Assembly (NCBI GenBank): GCA_949128115.1
Contig: OX421962.1
Span: 56,709,787-56,773,786, forward strand
Length of the DNA stretch: 64,000 nucleotides
Direction of reading: 5' to 3'
DNA from: Anaspis maculata
Lineage: Eukaryota; Arthropoda; Insecta; Coleoptera; Scraptiidae
Shown: piece by piece, positions 1 to 11,656 of the stretch
Position numbering within the stretch: the first letter of the stretch is position 1
How the letters are laid out: each line of letters starts with the position of its first letter
Position numbers and translations under genes: made by a program
The notes under the pieces: model-generated
Seen by the model: only the letters and a program-made list of their open reading frames with translations
Database searches by the model: none
What the model was told of the DNA's origin: nothing

Positions 1-429
1 TGTTGTGATCTAAGCGATCGATAAGAAAGAAGTTTTACTTCAAATCAAAAACTGAAAGCACGGAAACGTTTACTGATTTCTGTTGCAATTACAACTTATG
101 GAAGATGGATCACCCTACAGTTCTCCTCCCATTATGTTTGTTAGTGATTGGACCATTTAGATATCCGCTGAGAAACATGGCGGCAGACTAGTTTTTAGCG
201 CATTTTCCATCTTGATGAAAATCGCTATTGCAACCGCTTTGTCCGTCCGTTCCTCGAACTCCTCCCAAACTAGACGCCCTAGCTTTCTAATTTTTTTACT
301 GTTACATAGCTGCCACTCCCAAAGGAGGGCTAGGCTATATTGAATGTGTATATTGCGCCGCCAACATAGAGAAAACCGCCCCCGATAAACTTGAAATAAC
401 ATGATATTGCAATTTCTCCCAGACCTACT
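1..429. other. Non-genic; contains one copy of a dispersed repeat head
   Basis: No gene is visible. Positions about 214-280 (a run on the TTTTTAGCGCA theme followed by TTTGTCCGTCCGT) match the head of the tandem repeat family at 24,651-24,740, so a decayed copy of that family lies here. The rest resembles the degenerate start of the array that follows. Confidence 0.4.
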
Positions 430-1745
430 GCTCTGGTGTTCTCATTTTATGAATAATACATAGTTGCCACTTATAAACTTAAGCCCAGAAACATTTCGCC
501 TTCAATATGCGCCGCCGATATGAAACAATTGGTAAAAACCGCCCCCAATCACTTCAAAATGAAAAACATAAACCCGAAGACATAGCGATCTAATTCTTTC
601 GGTATATGAACAGCGGACTAAAAATGGAAAAGGATAGGCTACTTTTGGTTAGTCGCCGCCTCCAGATTCCGCCCCCAAACGACAAATAGTGCAACTTTCA
701 CAATTTTACTGATTGAGATGTTCTCTCAAACATTTAGAAACTGCTCAAATTGTGCAACATTTGCTTAGCCGAACGCTGCTGCTCCCACACGCCGCGCCGC
801 CCCCAAAGCAAGAGATAAATGTAAAACATAAACCTGAAGACATAGCGATCTAATTCTTTCGCTATATAGATAGCTAACTGAAAACGGGAAAAGATACGCC
901 ACTTCTGATTAACCGCCGCCTCCAGCTCCCGCTCCCCCCCCCCCCCAAACAAAAAAAAAAGAACAACTTTCACAATTTTCACTGATTGTCATATTTCCTT
1001 GAACATTTAGAAACTACCAACTCAAACTGTGCAACAGTTACTTTGCCGAATGCTGCCGCCCCCAAACGCTGCCCTCAAAGTAAGAGATAAATGAAAAACA
1101 CAAACCCAAAGACATAATGATCTAATTTTTCCGCTATATGGATAGCTGACTGAAAATGGAAAAGTATAGGCTACTTTTGATATGGCGCCGCCTCCAGCTT
1201 CCGCACCCAAAAGAAAAAAGTGCTACTTTCAACAACTTTCACTGATGTGGATGTTAATGTTACCTCAAACATAGATAAACTCCCAGCTCAAACTGTGCAA
1301 GAATTTCTTTGCCAAACTCTGTCGCTCCCACAGGCCGCCCCCCAAAGTAAGAGATGAATGTAAAACATGAACCTGAAGATTAGCGATCTAACTATTTCGC
1401 TATATGTATAGATGACTAACAATTGGAAGAGATAGGTCACTTTTGATTAGTCGCCGCCTCCAGCTCCCGCCCCCAAACAAAAAAATGCAACTTTCATAAT
1501 TTTCACTGATTTGTCATATTTCCTTACACATTTGGAAACCCCCGGCTCAAACTGTGCAACAGTTACTTTCCCGAATGCTGTCGCCCCCACACGCTGCCCT
1601 CAAAGTAAGAGATAAATGAAAAACATAAACCCAAAAACATAACGATCTAATTGTTTCGCTATATGGATAGGCGACTGAAAATGACAAAGAATGCTACTGT
1701 TGATTAGTGGCTGCTCCCAGCTTCCGCCCCCAAACAAAAAAATAT
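430..1745. repeat. Tandem array of a ~265-bp unit, about five copies
   Basis: The motif AGCGATCTAATTCTTTCGCT recurs, with small changes, near 581, 841, 1112, 1380 and 1638, giving spacings of about 258-271 bp. Each unit also carries a C-rich block (CCGCCTCCAGCTCCCGCCCC-like) and a GTAAGAGATAAATG-like block. Reading frames inside are shadows of the repeat. A second array of the same unit lies at about 43,100-43,870. Confidence 0.85.
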
Positions 1746-1900
1746 TGATGATTGAAAGAATTTTCATTCAAATCTGTTTCATTGAAAAGTACCCCATTCT
1801 GATAAAAAAAAATACAATGAGTTTCGACTGAAGAGAGTGGGCAAAGAATGATGTTTCTCCTTCAACCAAATTTCTTTACATTCATAATATGCCTCTTTAA
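1746..1900. repeat. Flank shared with the second 265-bp array
   Basis: After the array the sequence (ATATTGATGA...GAAAGAATTTTCATTCAAATC...AAGTACCCCATTCTGATAA...GAGTTTCGACTGAAGA) is repeated in the same order at 43,871-44,005. The two arrays are therefore two copies of one larger mobile or duplicated unit, not independent satellites. Confidence 0.75.
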
Positions 1901-2470
1901 GAAAATGCGCTACTGAGACTCACGCACGTGAAGGCATACTCACTTGTTATATTTGCGCTCAAACCTACCGCTAACTTTGAGTGTGGTTTGTAAGAGTCGA
2001 GAACGAACTAGCCAAATCTAGCGATGGATTGGTAAATGCAGAATACAATGGTGAGTTTTTCAACGCCTTGTTATTTTTCCATCCGAGTACTGATTTGGCT
2101 GAAAAATAAGAATTTCTTCGCGAAGTCTCTTGATGGGGTGGTTCCTCAGCCCTAATTTGGCTAGCGCAAATAGGACTTTGGGACTTTATACTGATGATAC
2201 AGACCATATTCACGATGGCCCATGCCAAATTTTAGATTTTCAAAATCGATGCCGACCTCGTAATCCTAAATTTACTTACTGGACTATCAGTATACCACAA
2301 TACTGGAGTATTTTTCATTGAATTCAGATCAAATATGACACAGTTAGTCTTAATTTTTATTTGATCGTGATAGTACATCAACATTTGCGACCACCGTTCC
2401 CACATCTTGTCTAAACCGCATATGAGAAAATGCGCTACTTAGACTCACGGCCGTGAGTACCTTGCTACTT
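1900..2470. repeat. Pair of ~45-bp direct repeats around 480 bp of non-genic DNA
   Basis: AAAATGCGCTACTGAGACTC followed by a CACG...GTGA hairpin at about 1,903-1,945 recurs as AAAATGCGCTACTTAGACTC plus CACGGCCGTGAG at about 2,428-2,458. Between them I see no gene or recognised element. Confidence 0.5.
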
Positions 2471-2486
2471 GTTTTCAAAAGCTTTC

Positions 2487-2752
2487 TTTCTGATGCCACT
2501 GAAAAAGTGGATTAGTGGAAATCACTTTTGGTAGCTTTATTTTGAAAGTAGAAAATTCACACTTTTTACAATTCAAAATTAAAGAAAAAGAAACAAAATT
2601 TTCCCAAACTGTTTTAAAATTCCAAAATCAAATGGCATCGGCAATGCATTTCCCTTAAAAAAAAGTCGTGTACCAAATTTTAATTTTTCACTTTCAAAAT
2701 AAAGGCATTAAAATTGATTTCTACCAATTCACTTTTTCAGTGGCATTCGGAA
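2487..2752. mobile_element. Short fold-back (MITE-like), ~266 bp
   Basis: The ends are inverted copies of each other: left TGCCACTGAAAAAGTGGATT, right the reverse complement of TGCCACTGAAAAAGTGAATT. Similarity continues inward for roughly 70 bp through a TTTATTTTGAAAGT block on both sides. There is no coding content. No confident target-site duplication was identified. Confidence 0.65.
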
Positions 2753-3194
2753 ACCCTTTAATTCTGGGCAACATTATCAACATAGTTTGTAAAATGTAGG
2801 TGAAAATTTCATATTCAGCACACATAAATAAACTTGATGTAGGGCTGGAGTCCCATAAATCAACAGGGCAAATTTATTGCAAATTCACTAAGCCAGTCAA
2901 TGAAAATGTCACAACAATAGAGTCATAAATTCAGGCGGCCATCACCTATTAAAATTTGCTCTGGGTTTATGGTTGTAAGGAAAACGTTACAGTACAGTAT
3001 GTCTTTTCTGGAAGTACATTATTAAATATATGCAATTATTTCCTAAGATTGCTTTTCCCAGAATTTGAAAACGGTTTTTCATGGGTTGATTCCAACTAAC
3101 AGCATGTACAATCAAAGTAAAGCATAATACTCGTAGGTATGTCGTCACAGTGCAGCGCACGTTTGCGTGAACTACATAATCCGTATTCATGATC
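2753..3194. other. Non-genic
   Basis: AT-rich sequence with no recognised gene, repeat or RNA. Confidence 0.3.
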
Positions 3195-3550
3195 CGCCGA
3201 ATTTCATGATTCTGACGCCATCTTGGACGCCACATTGAAATTTCTTATTAGTGGAAGGATTTTCATGGAACTTGAAGCTTACCCTTGTCAGGTATGATAA
3301 TTCTTATTTTCAAACTAAATTTCATGATTCCGCCGCCATCTTGGCCGCCACATTGAAATCTTTTATTAGTAGAACGATTGTCATGAATCTTGGCACTTAC
3401 TCTGGTCTCGCATGAACTTTTTTTTTTAAGCTAAATTCCGTGATTCCGCCGCCATCTTGGCTGCCATATTGAAATTTCTCATCAGTGGAACGATTGTCAT
3501 GAAACTTCGAACTTACTCTACTCTCGTATGAACATTCTTATTTTCAAGCT
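3195..3550. repeat. Three tandem copies of a ~118-bp unit with a YY1-like motif
   Basis: A unit beginning near TTCATGATTCCGCCGCCATC occurs at about 3,202, 3,320 and 3,436, and each continues with a TTGAAATTTCTYATTAGTGG-like block and a GATTGTCATGAAAC-like block. A solitary extra copy lies at about 4,005-4,080. GCCGCCATCTTG in these units matches the known YY1/Pleiohomeotic binding consensus; whether any factor binds is unknown. Confidence 0.75.
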
Positions 3551-4669
3551 GAATCCACGTTTCCCGGAAGGCTTCTGCGCATACCTATGAAAGTAGGACG
3601 TTGCCAAATCTATATCACGACAACAAGTTGACAACACTGTAATACGGTGTGCGTGTGTAATGTCGCGCAAATTTCAGCTGACAGCGCTTGACGTCGATTT
3701 GACGTTTCGACAGATCTAACCAAATAACGCTCTTGTTTCGTCGATCGCCTCGCAGCTCGTTGTGTTTCGTATCACCTGAATCTTTTCTGCGTCTTTCTGC
3801 CATACGGCACGTAACATTTCATTCTGAACAATATTAAATGTTGAATGGTTAGGAGGTTATGTTTGTTGTTTGTTTACATTTCGATTATTGATTGACAGTT
3901 GCCATTGACAGTGACACTTCGTGCGTCAAAATTGAAATTACCGCGCTCTGCAGGTATGCGTTCTCATGTATGCGCTGAAGTGATGTACGTGATGGTAAAC
4001 GTGGATTCCATGATTCCGCCGCCATCTTGGCCGCCATATGAAATTTCTCATTAGTGGAACGATTGTCATGAAACATGAAACTAACTCTTATTATTTTCGT
4101 CTTGGCAGCGGCGTCAAGCCCAAGTTTAGTGTCAATGATAGGATAGCAATCAAAGAAAGCTGGGCGCAACTGCCACTTTCTTCGCGTATTATATGCACGG
4201 GAAGTGAATCATTACATACCGGGTAGGTGGCAGTGACGTATCAATTACTTGTTGTTTGTGGGTGAAAAAATAAATACAGGTCTTGCTACTTTAAGCGTTC
4301 TCTGAACGTATAACAATTTACTCTTTCTTGAAAGGTAGATGGATAGGAACAAATATTTTATTTCATGCACTGTTACCTTGAGGGGTCTTCGTGAATCGCA
4401 GTCAGCAAACATCAACGTCATCAACTGACCTGTAACAAAAAAAGCTATGAGTGAAAAATTGGATTTGTAACGAATATTTATTAGAATATGGTATGATCTC
4501 GGATATGGTCGAGTTTACTTATAATCTACAGGTAATACATAAGATATTACCTGGTATGATTGGTTGATTGAGGACAATTACTTGCATAATAAATACTTGA
4601 ATGAATTTGTTGCACAAATACAGACCTCAACGAAGGTCTTTCACCATCCACTATTCGCTACAAGAAAGA
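3551..4669. other. Non-genic apart from one solitary 118-bp repeat copy
   Basis: Apart from the repeat copy at about 4,005-4,080, no gene, RNA or mobile element is recognised here. The short open frames have no family resemblance. Confidence 0.3.
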
Positions 4670-4897
4670 ACTTACTTGAAATTGTGGATTTTGCATTGTT
4701 CAAAATTCTAAAATGTTCGGTCTTTCGAAATAATATTTTTGCATTGTTGGGAAACTCGGAAAATCAGACTCAAACGCTGAAGTTCTGAGTTTATTCTAGG
4801 AATTCAAACTTTATTTAGAAATTTTGAACTTTCACCTCGATAATTCATATTTGCACTCGACATTTCCTCCATTCTCAAACTCAAAAATATCGACTCT

Positions 4898-5187
4898 ATA
4901 ATAATAATAATAATAAAATGTCTTTATTGGCGATATTCAGCGAAGCTGCTCTCCCATACAACCACAACAATATGACAATAAACATTGAACAAAATTTAAA
5001 AAAATAAATATAATAAACAAAATAACATAAATTACGAATATATCATATGAACAAAAATCCAATCACTCTATCTGGTGGAAATTTCATCTTTTACTTTTAG
5101 TAACACTATACATATATTATTCATAGTCATATTTATTGTTAACTGTTATCATCTGTTTTATTATTATTTGTCTATATTCTTGATTGA
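4898..5187 (-). mobile_element. 5'-truncated non-LTR retrotransposon 3' end
   Basis: On the minus strand this ends in CCAATAAAGACATT followed by a TTA triplet run (seen on plus as ATAATAATAATAATAATAAA at 4,898-4,917). A polyadenylation-like AATAAA just before a simple-repeat tail is typical of I/CR1/RTE-type non-LTR elements. It interrupts the left arm of fold-back F1, since the right arm has no matching segment. No coding region remains. Confidence 0.55.
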
Positions 5188-5802
5188 TTAGTACGCCCGT
5201 ATTGTAAGCAACCTGTTAAATATAGTCCGGATGTTAAGAGCCATAAAACCACCACCACCTTGCATTTAATGATTAGGCAGTGCCGTTTGGTACGAATGTT
5301 GTACATACCCGTGCTTTAATTTTAAGAGGTGTTGCCAAGATGGCGGTCCGTGCAGACGCCGTACACAGGGTGATCAAAAAATATATAAATTCCAACTCAT
5401 AAACCAAAAAAGTTGAAGTCATGAAAATTAGCATGTAGATTCACAATGCCTATTAAGCTGAAACAAACCGCGTCTAAATATTTTCAGCCGTTTCCGGAAA
5501 ATTTTCAGTTTAGTGGTCGATTTCATGGAAAAGGACATTTTACAAAAAATCAGTGATTTTCCAAGATATTTGGATAAAACTTTGCATGTCGACAAAGAAT
5601 GACCTCAATCATTAAATGTGATAAGTTGCCACCGTCTCCGCCTACTATTTTCGAAAATATGACTCCTTTTTCTCTTATGACCGCCATCTTGAATTCGCCC
5701 ATTATGGAATAAGTGAAAAATCAAATGGTACTAGCAGTAATGGTCATACGTAATAATATAAATGCAAAAGTAACCGTTCTTGGTGGGTAACTTTTTGTAA
5801 TT

Positions 5803-6239
5803 GGCCACTTGGGAATGTTAAACCCATTTTTTACGAGTTTTATAGCACTTCGGCGCTTAACACGACCAAAATGACCATTGTAAAGATGAAAATGGAGTTT
5901 GGAAACAATCCATCATCTTGTTTGGTCTCTTTGGCAATTGTGCATTTCCGAAAAAAAAATATAATACAAAAATGACCCACCGACAAAAAAAACGGCAAGT
6001 CAAAAACGAGAAATTCATCAAATAAACGTATTTTCAAAACTTGTTCCATTTTTTCAAGATATTTTTAGTATATTTTGGGAATGAATAATGCAGAATCAAA
6101 ATGGTTCCGTAATTCATCTTGACCAAGATATTGGATTGATTTAATACCCCATAGTCATCTTCACAGTTGTCAATAAGGTCGTGGTAAGCGCTAAAGTGCT
6201 GTAAAACTCGTAAAAATGGCTCAACATTTCCTTATGGCC
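5803..6239. mobile_element. Nested fold-back inside the left arm of F1, 437 bp
   Basis: It starts GGCCACTTGGGAATG and ends with the complement of GGCCATAAGGAAATG. The arms pair for about 170 bp, for example TTTTTACGAGTTTTATAGCA against TGCTGTAAAACTCGTAAAAA. The right arm of F1 lacks this segment and reads straight through TTTGTAATGGAGTATT, so the empty site is visible. A short AAT duplication flanks it. It is younger than F1. Confidence 0.7.
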
Positions 6240-7199
6240 AATGGAGTATTAGACTAAAAAAATTTTTCGATTGAAATGGAAACTAGATTGAAAAATAATT
6301 GACCCGTGTTTTTTTATTTAGTCAAAACTCGTATCATTTGGCCGCAATAAATAAATAACATCAACTAGTTCTGACGTCACAGCGAGTCGCCGCCTATACT
6401 GCCTGTGTAAATGACGTCAGAAATAGGCAGAATATAGGAATTTCGTTTATTTATTGCGGCCAAACGATACGATTTATGGCAAAATAAAAAAATACGGGTC
6501 AGCTTTTTTTCAATATAGTTTCCGATTCCATTGAAACCAAAATATTTTTTCAAAAGTATAATACTCCATTACAAAGAGTTACTCACTGAGAACGGTTATT
6601 TTGGCCTTCAGATTATTGCCTATAGCCATTACTACTAGTTTCAATTGATTTGATCTATTCCATAATGGGCGAATTCAAAATGGCGGCCATAAGAAAAAAG
6701 AGGTCGACTGTCATATTTTCAAAAATAGTAGGCGGGGACGGTGGCTACATATCACATTTCATTCATGAGGTCATTCTTTGTGGACATACAAAGGTTCATC
6801 CAAATATCTTGGAAAATCACTAGATTATTGCAAAATGTCCATTCCCATGAAACCGACCACTGAATTCAAAATATTTCAAAAACGGCTGAAAATATTCGAT
6901 CACGGCTTGTTTCAACTTGATGAGCATTGAATTGTGGATCTACAGGGTGATTTTCATGACTCCAAATTTTTTGGTTTATGAGTTGAAATTTTTGCATTTT
7001 TGGTCACCCTGTATACGGCATCTGCACGGACCGACATCCTGGCAACACCTCTTGAAATCAAGGCATGGGTATGTACAACATTCGTGCCAAACGGAGCTGC
7101 TCAATTATTAAATACAAAGTGGTTGGCGCCTAACATCCGGACTAATACAGGCGGCACACCTTTACATTTCAATAAAGGTTTTTCTCTTTTCTCAGACTT

Positions 7200-7965
7200 T
7201 ACTTCATCATAACATGATGAGATGAAGAATATCTCCTAATTCAAGTCTGAATTCCCAACATGAAATCGGTGATTCTGAGTTTGATATGAAAGAAGTCTTT
7301 GAATTGAAGTCCGATTTCCCGGGTTGGGAGTCTTGATTTTAAGAAAAAGTCATATTTTTCATAATAAAGGCTGAGTTTTAGAAATATAATGTAGTTGGCA
7401 TTTCTGAGTTTAACGAATAATGAATGTCGAGCTCAGATCTGAATTCCCGAGGTTGAACTTCGAAATTTCTAAATAAAGTTTGAATTCCTGGGATAAACTA
7501 CAAATTTACAAGTTTGAGTCTCATGATTTTTCCAAAATTTAGTCAGAAAACAGGAGTTTCAGAGGTAGGACATGGCAAGTTTCAGCCTGAGTTTACAATT
7601 ATTATCTCGAAAGTCCAATTTTCCAAGACAAAATCTGAATCCTGAAGAGAAACTCAGAATATCCTAGCATGATTCTGAATTTCCGAGATAAAATCTTTTC
7701 CGAAATAAATGTCGGAATTCCCTGGATAAACTTGAAGTTACAGGTTACAGGTTTGAGTTTGAATTTTTGAAGATAAGTTGGAAGTTCTGAGTAAGTATAC
7801 TACTGGAGGAAAATTGCGATTTAGAGTTTGAATTTACGAATTTGAAATCTGAATTCCGAAATAAAAATCAAAATTCCGAGAGCTGAATTCCGGAGATCAG
7901 TTCAGAATATCCGAGTTTTAAAGTTGGCCTGAATTATTAGTCAGCGATTGTCATCGGCTGTTCCC
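7200..7965. repeat. Degenerate short-period repeats in the outer right arm of F1
   Basis: Variants of TCTGAATTCCGAGATAAA and GTTTGAATTCC recur many times, for example at 7,241, 7,440, 7,480, 7,620, 7,710, 7,850 and 7,880. The inverted counterpart lies at about 4,690-4,890. There is no coding potential. Confidence 0.55.
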
Positions 7966-9600
7966 CTAGGGATCAAAGAAGTCTCTTCCTGCATACAAGA
8001 GAAACTCTGAAAAAAAAATCTGAAAATACTTCTCGGCTGTCGAGTCATGTTACACATTCACCCTATAGCTGTATACACGAAATCTCAGATAATTCCACCT
8101 CAGTTAGAGAGAGAAAAAGCGAGAATTGCATGAGAGGGAGAGAGACACAACTACTAGCAATTGAAGTGAGAATTCTCAGTTCAGATGATAAAAGGAACGC
8201 AGCTAATATTGACAAAACTAAGGTCTTACATATTTGGCATCAATGAAATGGTACTTCTCGTCTACAAAATGTGTGAGTTCACACTGAAACCGTCTCGTTT
8301 GGTTGGGAAACGCAGAAATGTTTCAGGGGTTGTAGTAACTGTTTGCGGAGGTGTATCGTATTGCCAAGGAGCTTTTGAGGTTGCCTTCAGGTGTGACTTG
8401 GGTTCTGTAAGGTCGAAGGTATAAAGTAGAATTGGAGTGAAATTTTTTCCTGCAGGCATCGTTACATCGACAAAATCATTTAACCAATCTAAAATATACA
8501 GTGACATTAGACGTTTCACCCTGTATACTAATATCGTGCCCTGTATCAATGAGAGCAGTGGTGCCACCTCAGCGACTCTAATGACATCGTATTTCCTATT
8601 ATGAAAAACATAAATACACAATACAGGATGTACTTTGGTTTGAGCCTATGACATTTTCAAAATTGAAAAAAAAAAATTAAAACCAAATTACATCCTTGTA
8701 GCTTTCCCAAAAGACCTGAATGATGAATTTCTGTAAAGGAATAAGCCCGCAGGGATTGATTCCGCAAAGATTTATTTTACCAATTTAGCTCCATCCTTAT
8801 AACTTAACTAATACTATAGAAACTGAAGAGAGAGACATTGAAAACGCTCAACAAACAACTTCACTATGAGTAGGAGTCGTGATCGAATCCAAAATTTGAC
8901 TTCTTTATTACATTCCAAAATAAGACTACCGCTTTATCGCCCTCCGAACCAGCTTGAATTCTTGAATCGTGATCAAAATTGATTAATGACGGTGTTTATT
9001 AGAAAAACGTATCAATTTCAACTTCTGCGATTGGATTATTCGAGGAATTAGAACTGATGTGAAGAGATTTATTTGGGCTACCTCCATAGCATGCTAGTTG
9101 TTCCTAGGAGCAGGCGCGTTTAATCTGATAATCCAGCCCCACAGCCGGATATGACAAAGTTATAATTACTTATCACTGCAGCAGCAACCGTTACGTGTCA
9201 CCAGCTCCAAGTTTGCCGAATACAGCTTACATGTGACATACAAAGCGTGTTACCCTCATCACACGACGTTTTGTCCATCTTGATAACGTGTTTCTTTTTT
9301 ACACGCACGGCTGGTTCTGGGCGGTTTAATTAAAATTTAAAGTTGACAAAACTTGGAGAATTCTTTAAGCCCCTCTTCAAAACTTTGATCCAATGGATGT
9401 TTTCATCATTTTAGTTCTTTGCCTTCACCTCACCACTGCTTTTAAATTTTAATTGGAATTATTTTGCAAATTACGCTTGTCAACGGAAGTTATATTGCGC
9501 TAGTGTAATACAACTTGAACAACAAAATATTCAAGAAAACGGGTACCTAACCTATCTTCGACTTTTCAGAAATTTATCCCAAATTTTCATAAAAATGCCT
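7966..9600. other. Non-genic, no recognised element
   Basis: The two opposed open frames at 8,185-8,424 (plus) and 8,262-8,621 (minus, 119 codons) overlap each other and resemble no family I know. The minus-strand frame includes a Thr/Pro-rich stretch (DTPPQTVTTTPETF). An isolated CACCCTGTATA terminus of the kind seen on several fold-backs is at 8,517. Confidence that any gene is here is low. Confidence 0.3.
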
Positions 9601-9641
9601 GACTGCAGTTTCGGGAGCCTCTAGTCTCCCGTCGTCAGAGG
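9601..9641 (-). ncRNA. Hammerhead-ribozyme-like motif (Penelope-type end)
   Basis: On the minus strand the order is CTGACGA (9,632-9,638), a stem GGGAG/CTCCC with an 8-9-nt loop, GAAA, then a palindromic CTGCAG and TC. The 3-nt flanks CCT and AGG can pair as stem I. This matches the CUGANGA - stem II - GAAA - short stem III - GUC order of the minimal hammerheads reported in Penelope-like retroelements. One caveat: the closing pair of stem II after CUGANGA is C/C, a mismatch at a normally conserved G-C pair, so activity is doubtful. Confidence 0.45.
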
Positions 9642-10079
9642 GTAAATAATCAAAAGAAATAATTGAATTGAATATGAAATTGATAAGTATACCTATAATA
9701 TACATAAAAATGTTGTAGATATTCTCTTGGACGGAGTAGGAGTAGATATTGTGACATAAATTGTCGAATTTCAGCGAAAGTATCTTCAATTGTACACAGA
9801 ATTTTCTCAATGGTATAGGTATAGTTGTAATAAATATAGCTATAATTTAGTGAACAAATGATCAAAATCTAAAGCGTTATAAAGGGAAAATCGACACAAT
9901 CATTTAATAATGTAATCGAATAATCGTTTGTGACTTTACATAATATTTCTAAAATTTCGTAACTACTGAATGTTGATTGAAAGTCCTTCCCCTTCAATTA
10001 TATTTTATCGAGCGACCTGTAGATTCCTGTATGTCTCCTCTGGCAGGCAACTGCTGATTCTTCCTCCTCCTCTTTCTTG

Positions 10080-10119
10080 AGCCTGATGATGGTTACGCAC
10101 TTTAGCCGAAACCGGTCGC
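10080..10119 (+). ncRNA. Second hammerhead-like motif (Penelope-type end)
   Basis: The plus strand reads CTGATGA, then a stem GGTTA/TAGCC with loop CGCACTT, then GAAA, the palindrome CCGG and TC. It has the same core order as the motif at 9,601-9,641 but lies on the opposite strand. Both are followed by A/T-rich sequence with TATGAAAA. As there, one extra base (T) sits between CUGANGA and stem II. I read it as the end of a truncated Penelope-like element; no reverse transcriptase remains nearby. Confidence 0.45.
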
Positions 10120-10456
10120 CTAATAAAAAATATATGAAAAGAAAGGACTTTCAGTTAACATTTAGCATTCTCACAATCATAACCATCTTAAATTTGTAAT
10201 TATTTAAAAGTTTAAAGGGACAAAACCTTGTCTAATACACCTTGTATGCTCTTTAAATATATCAATAAATTTCCTACCTGTCTCGTCAATATTATGCTAT
10301 CACAATTATTGTTACATGTATCTTCGACTTCTTTTTGCGCACTCCACAACGCTTGATGCTTACAACTTTTACATGCTCTACCTCTATTCTTGGGCCCGAT
10401 ATGTCATTTTGGTCCCTGTCTTGGTGATCAAAATGGGCAACAAGAGTAGAATATTA

Positions 10457-10586
10457 CGGGGTGTTTATAAGAATCTGTGATCGCGGCAGGCATGGGTCAG
10501 GCCGAAAAACGCAGTAACAGGCGTAATTGTAGTGAACGAAAGCGGATTCCAAAGGCGATGCGATCACAGACATTCATAAACACCCG
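10457..10586. mobile_element. Palindromic MITE, ~130 bp
   Basis: The left end GGGGTGTTTATAAGAATCTG continues with TGATCGC, and the right end is the complement of CCGGGTGTTTATGAATGTCT followed by GTGATCGC. The arms are about 35 bp. It has no coding content. Its class is uncertain. Confidence 0.6.
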
Positions 10587-11298
10587 GTATTTTGAACGCT
10601 TGTAAGCTCTAAGAACTCAATAGAAATCTTCGTTTGCATTTTTTTTTGTCTTCATGGTAACACTGGTTTTCAAAATCAAACAACACACTGAGTCACTGAG
10701 AGAAATCTCATATTATTGATTTACCGTAAGCAGTAGTAATTTGGGGCACAATAAACTTGGTGTTGCAGTGCAGGGGCAACCCAACACCCAACCCATTATG
10801 ATATTGAAATACAGCAGTAGTAATTCCGCTTAGTTATATTCACGCATAACATTTCTTCGTTAAAACCATCACAAGAAATTGATGGTACCACTACGGAATT
10901 GTTTGAAGCGATGCAGATGCAGTATCTACTCCACTGTTAGTAGCTACTACGTCCAGAATGATTCTTCTCATCATAAATGTTGAGACTGTTAAGGGTAAGA
11001 CTTGCCATATTCGGTTAAAATTACCACAAGTGGCAATTCTGTAAAATTGAGACAGACCTCAAAATCTTAAAAAGCGCTGGTCACCTAGGAACGATCAGAT
11101 TAATCGGTTTAACGACTGGCTGAGTTTTTTTTTCAACGACCTTTAATTTTAACGGGTTTGATACAGAATCGGTATTCTACACAAACCAACAACTTCTTGC
11201 ACTTCTTGTTATTTTGTTAATGATAGTGACATGAAGTCGTCATCTCCGCCAGGTGAAAAACCTGTATTATGCGCTCAGCTTATATTTTCAACACATCG
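10587..11298. other. Non-genic
   Basis: No gene or recognised element. A short direct repeat of CAGTAGTAATT occurs at about 10,731 and 10,814. Confidence 0.3.
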
Positions 11299-11427
11299 GG
11301 GGCCCTATTTTCGGAACCGGGGAACAGATCATCCGGTGATGTTGCCTAGGTGACAGCCAATCACAGCCCTGGTTGCCTAGCAACTTCGCATAGGAACGAA
11401 TCACACGTTTCCCGAAAATAGGGCTCC
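11299..11427. mobile_element. Harbinger-like MITE carrying an RFX X-box-like motif
   Basis: The inverted ends are GGGGCCCTATTTTCGGAA and the complement of GGAGCCCTATTTTCGGGAAA. The interior GTTGCCTAGCAAC at 11,372-11,384 fits the RFX X-box consensus, and a CCAAT sits just before it. It is related to the element at 26,050-26,179: same GGGGAAC subterminus and the same GCCTAGCAAC core. The target duplication is not clear for this copy. Confidence 0.65.
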
Positions 11428-11656
11428 AGGCGAGCGCAGTGTGACGGAATCCACCCTGTAAGAGCGCTGTCAGTGGAATGCCATAGTTTAGGTTATGCAT
11501 CATTTTCCGAGGGTACCTATCACTTTGCTTCAGAATCCACAACAGTGTTGGAAGTTCATTTTTGATTGATAAAATGTCCGATTGACATACGGTATCAACC
11601 GCTTGTCATTCTTTGAACGTAGGTAGGAAGGTTCCTGATAATTGTATAGACGGAAC

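Larger units (their letters stand above)
4670..7645. mobile_element. Long fold-back element F1 (~3.0 kb) with nested insertions
   Basis: The left arm (4,670-4,900 and 5,190-6,360) is the inverted copy of the right arm (6,430-7,645). Examples: AGGAATTCAAACTTTATTTA at about 4,799 against its complement near 7,475, and TTTGGCCGCAATAAATAAAT at about 6,339 against its complement near 6,450. The centre is near 6,390. The arms are clearly diverged, so the element is old. It encodes nothing recognisable. Two insertions lengthen the left arm: a retrotransposon tail and a smaller fold-back. Confidence 0.8.

Noticed and set aside
8262..8621. 119-codon minus-strand frame with a Thr/Pro-rich stretch
   Set aside because: It overlaps another open frame on the plus strand, shows no domain, and has no convincing splice sites.
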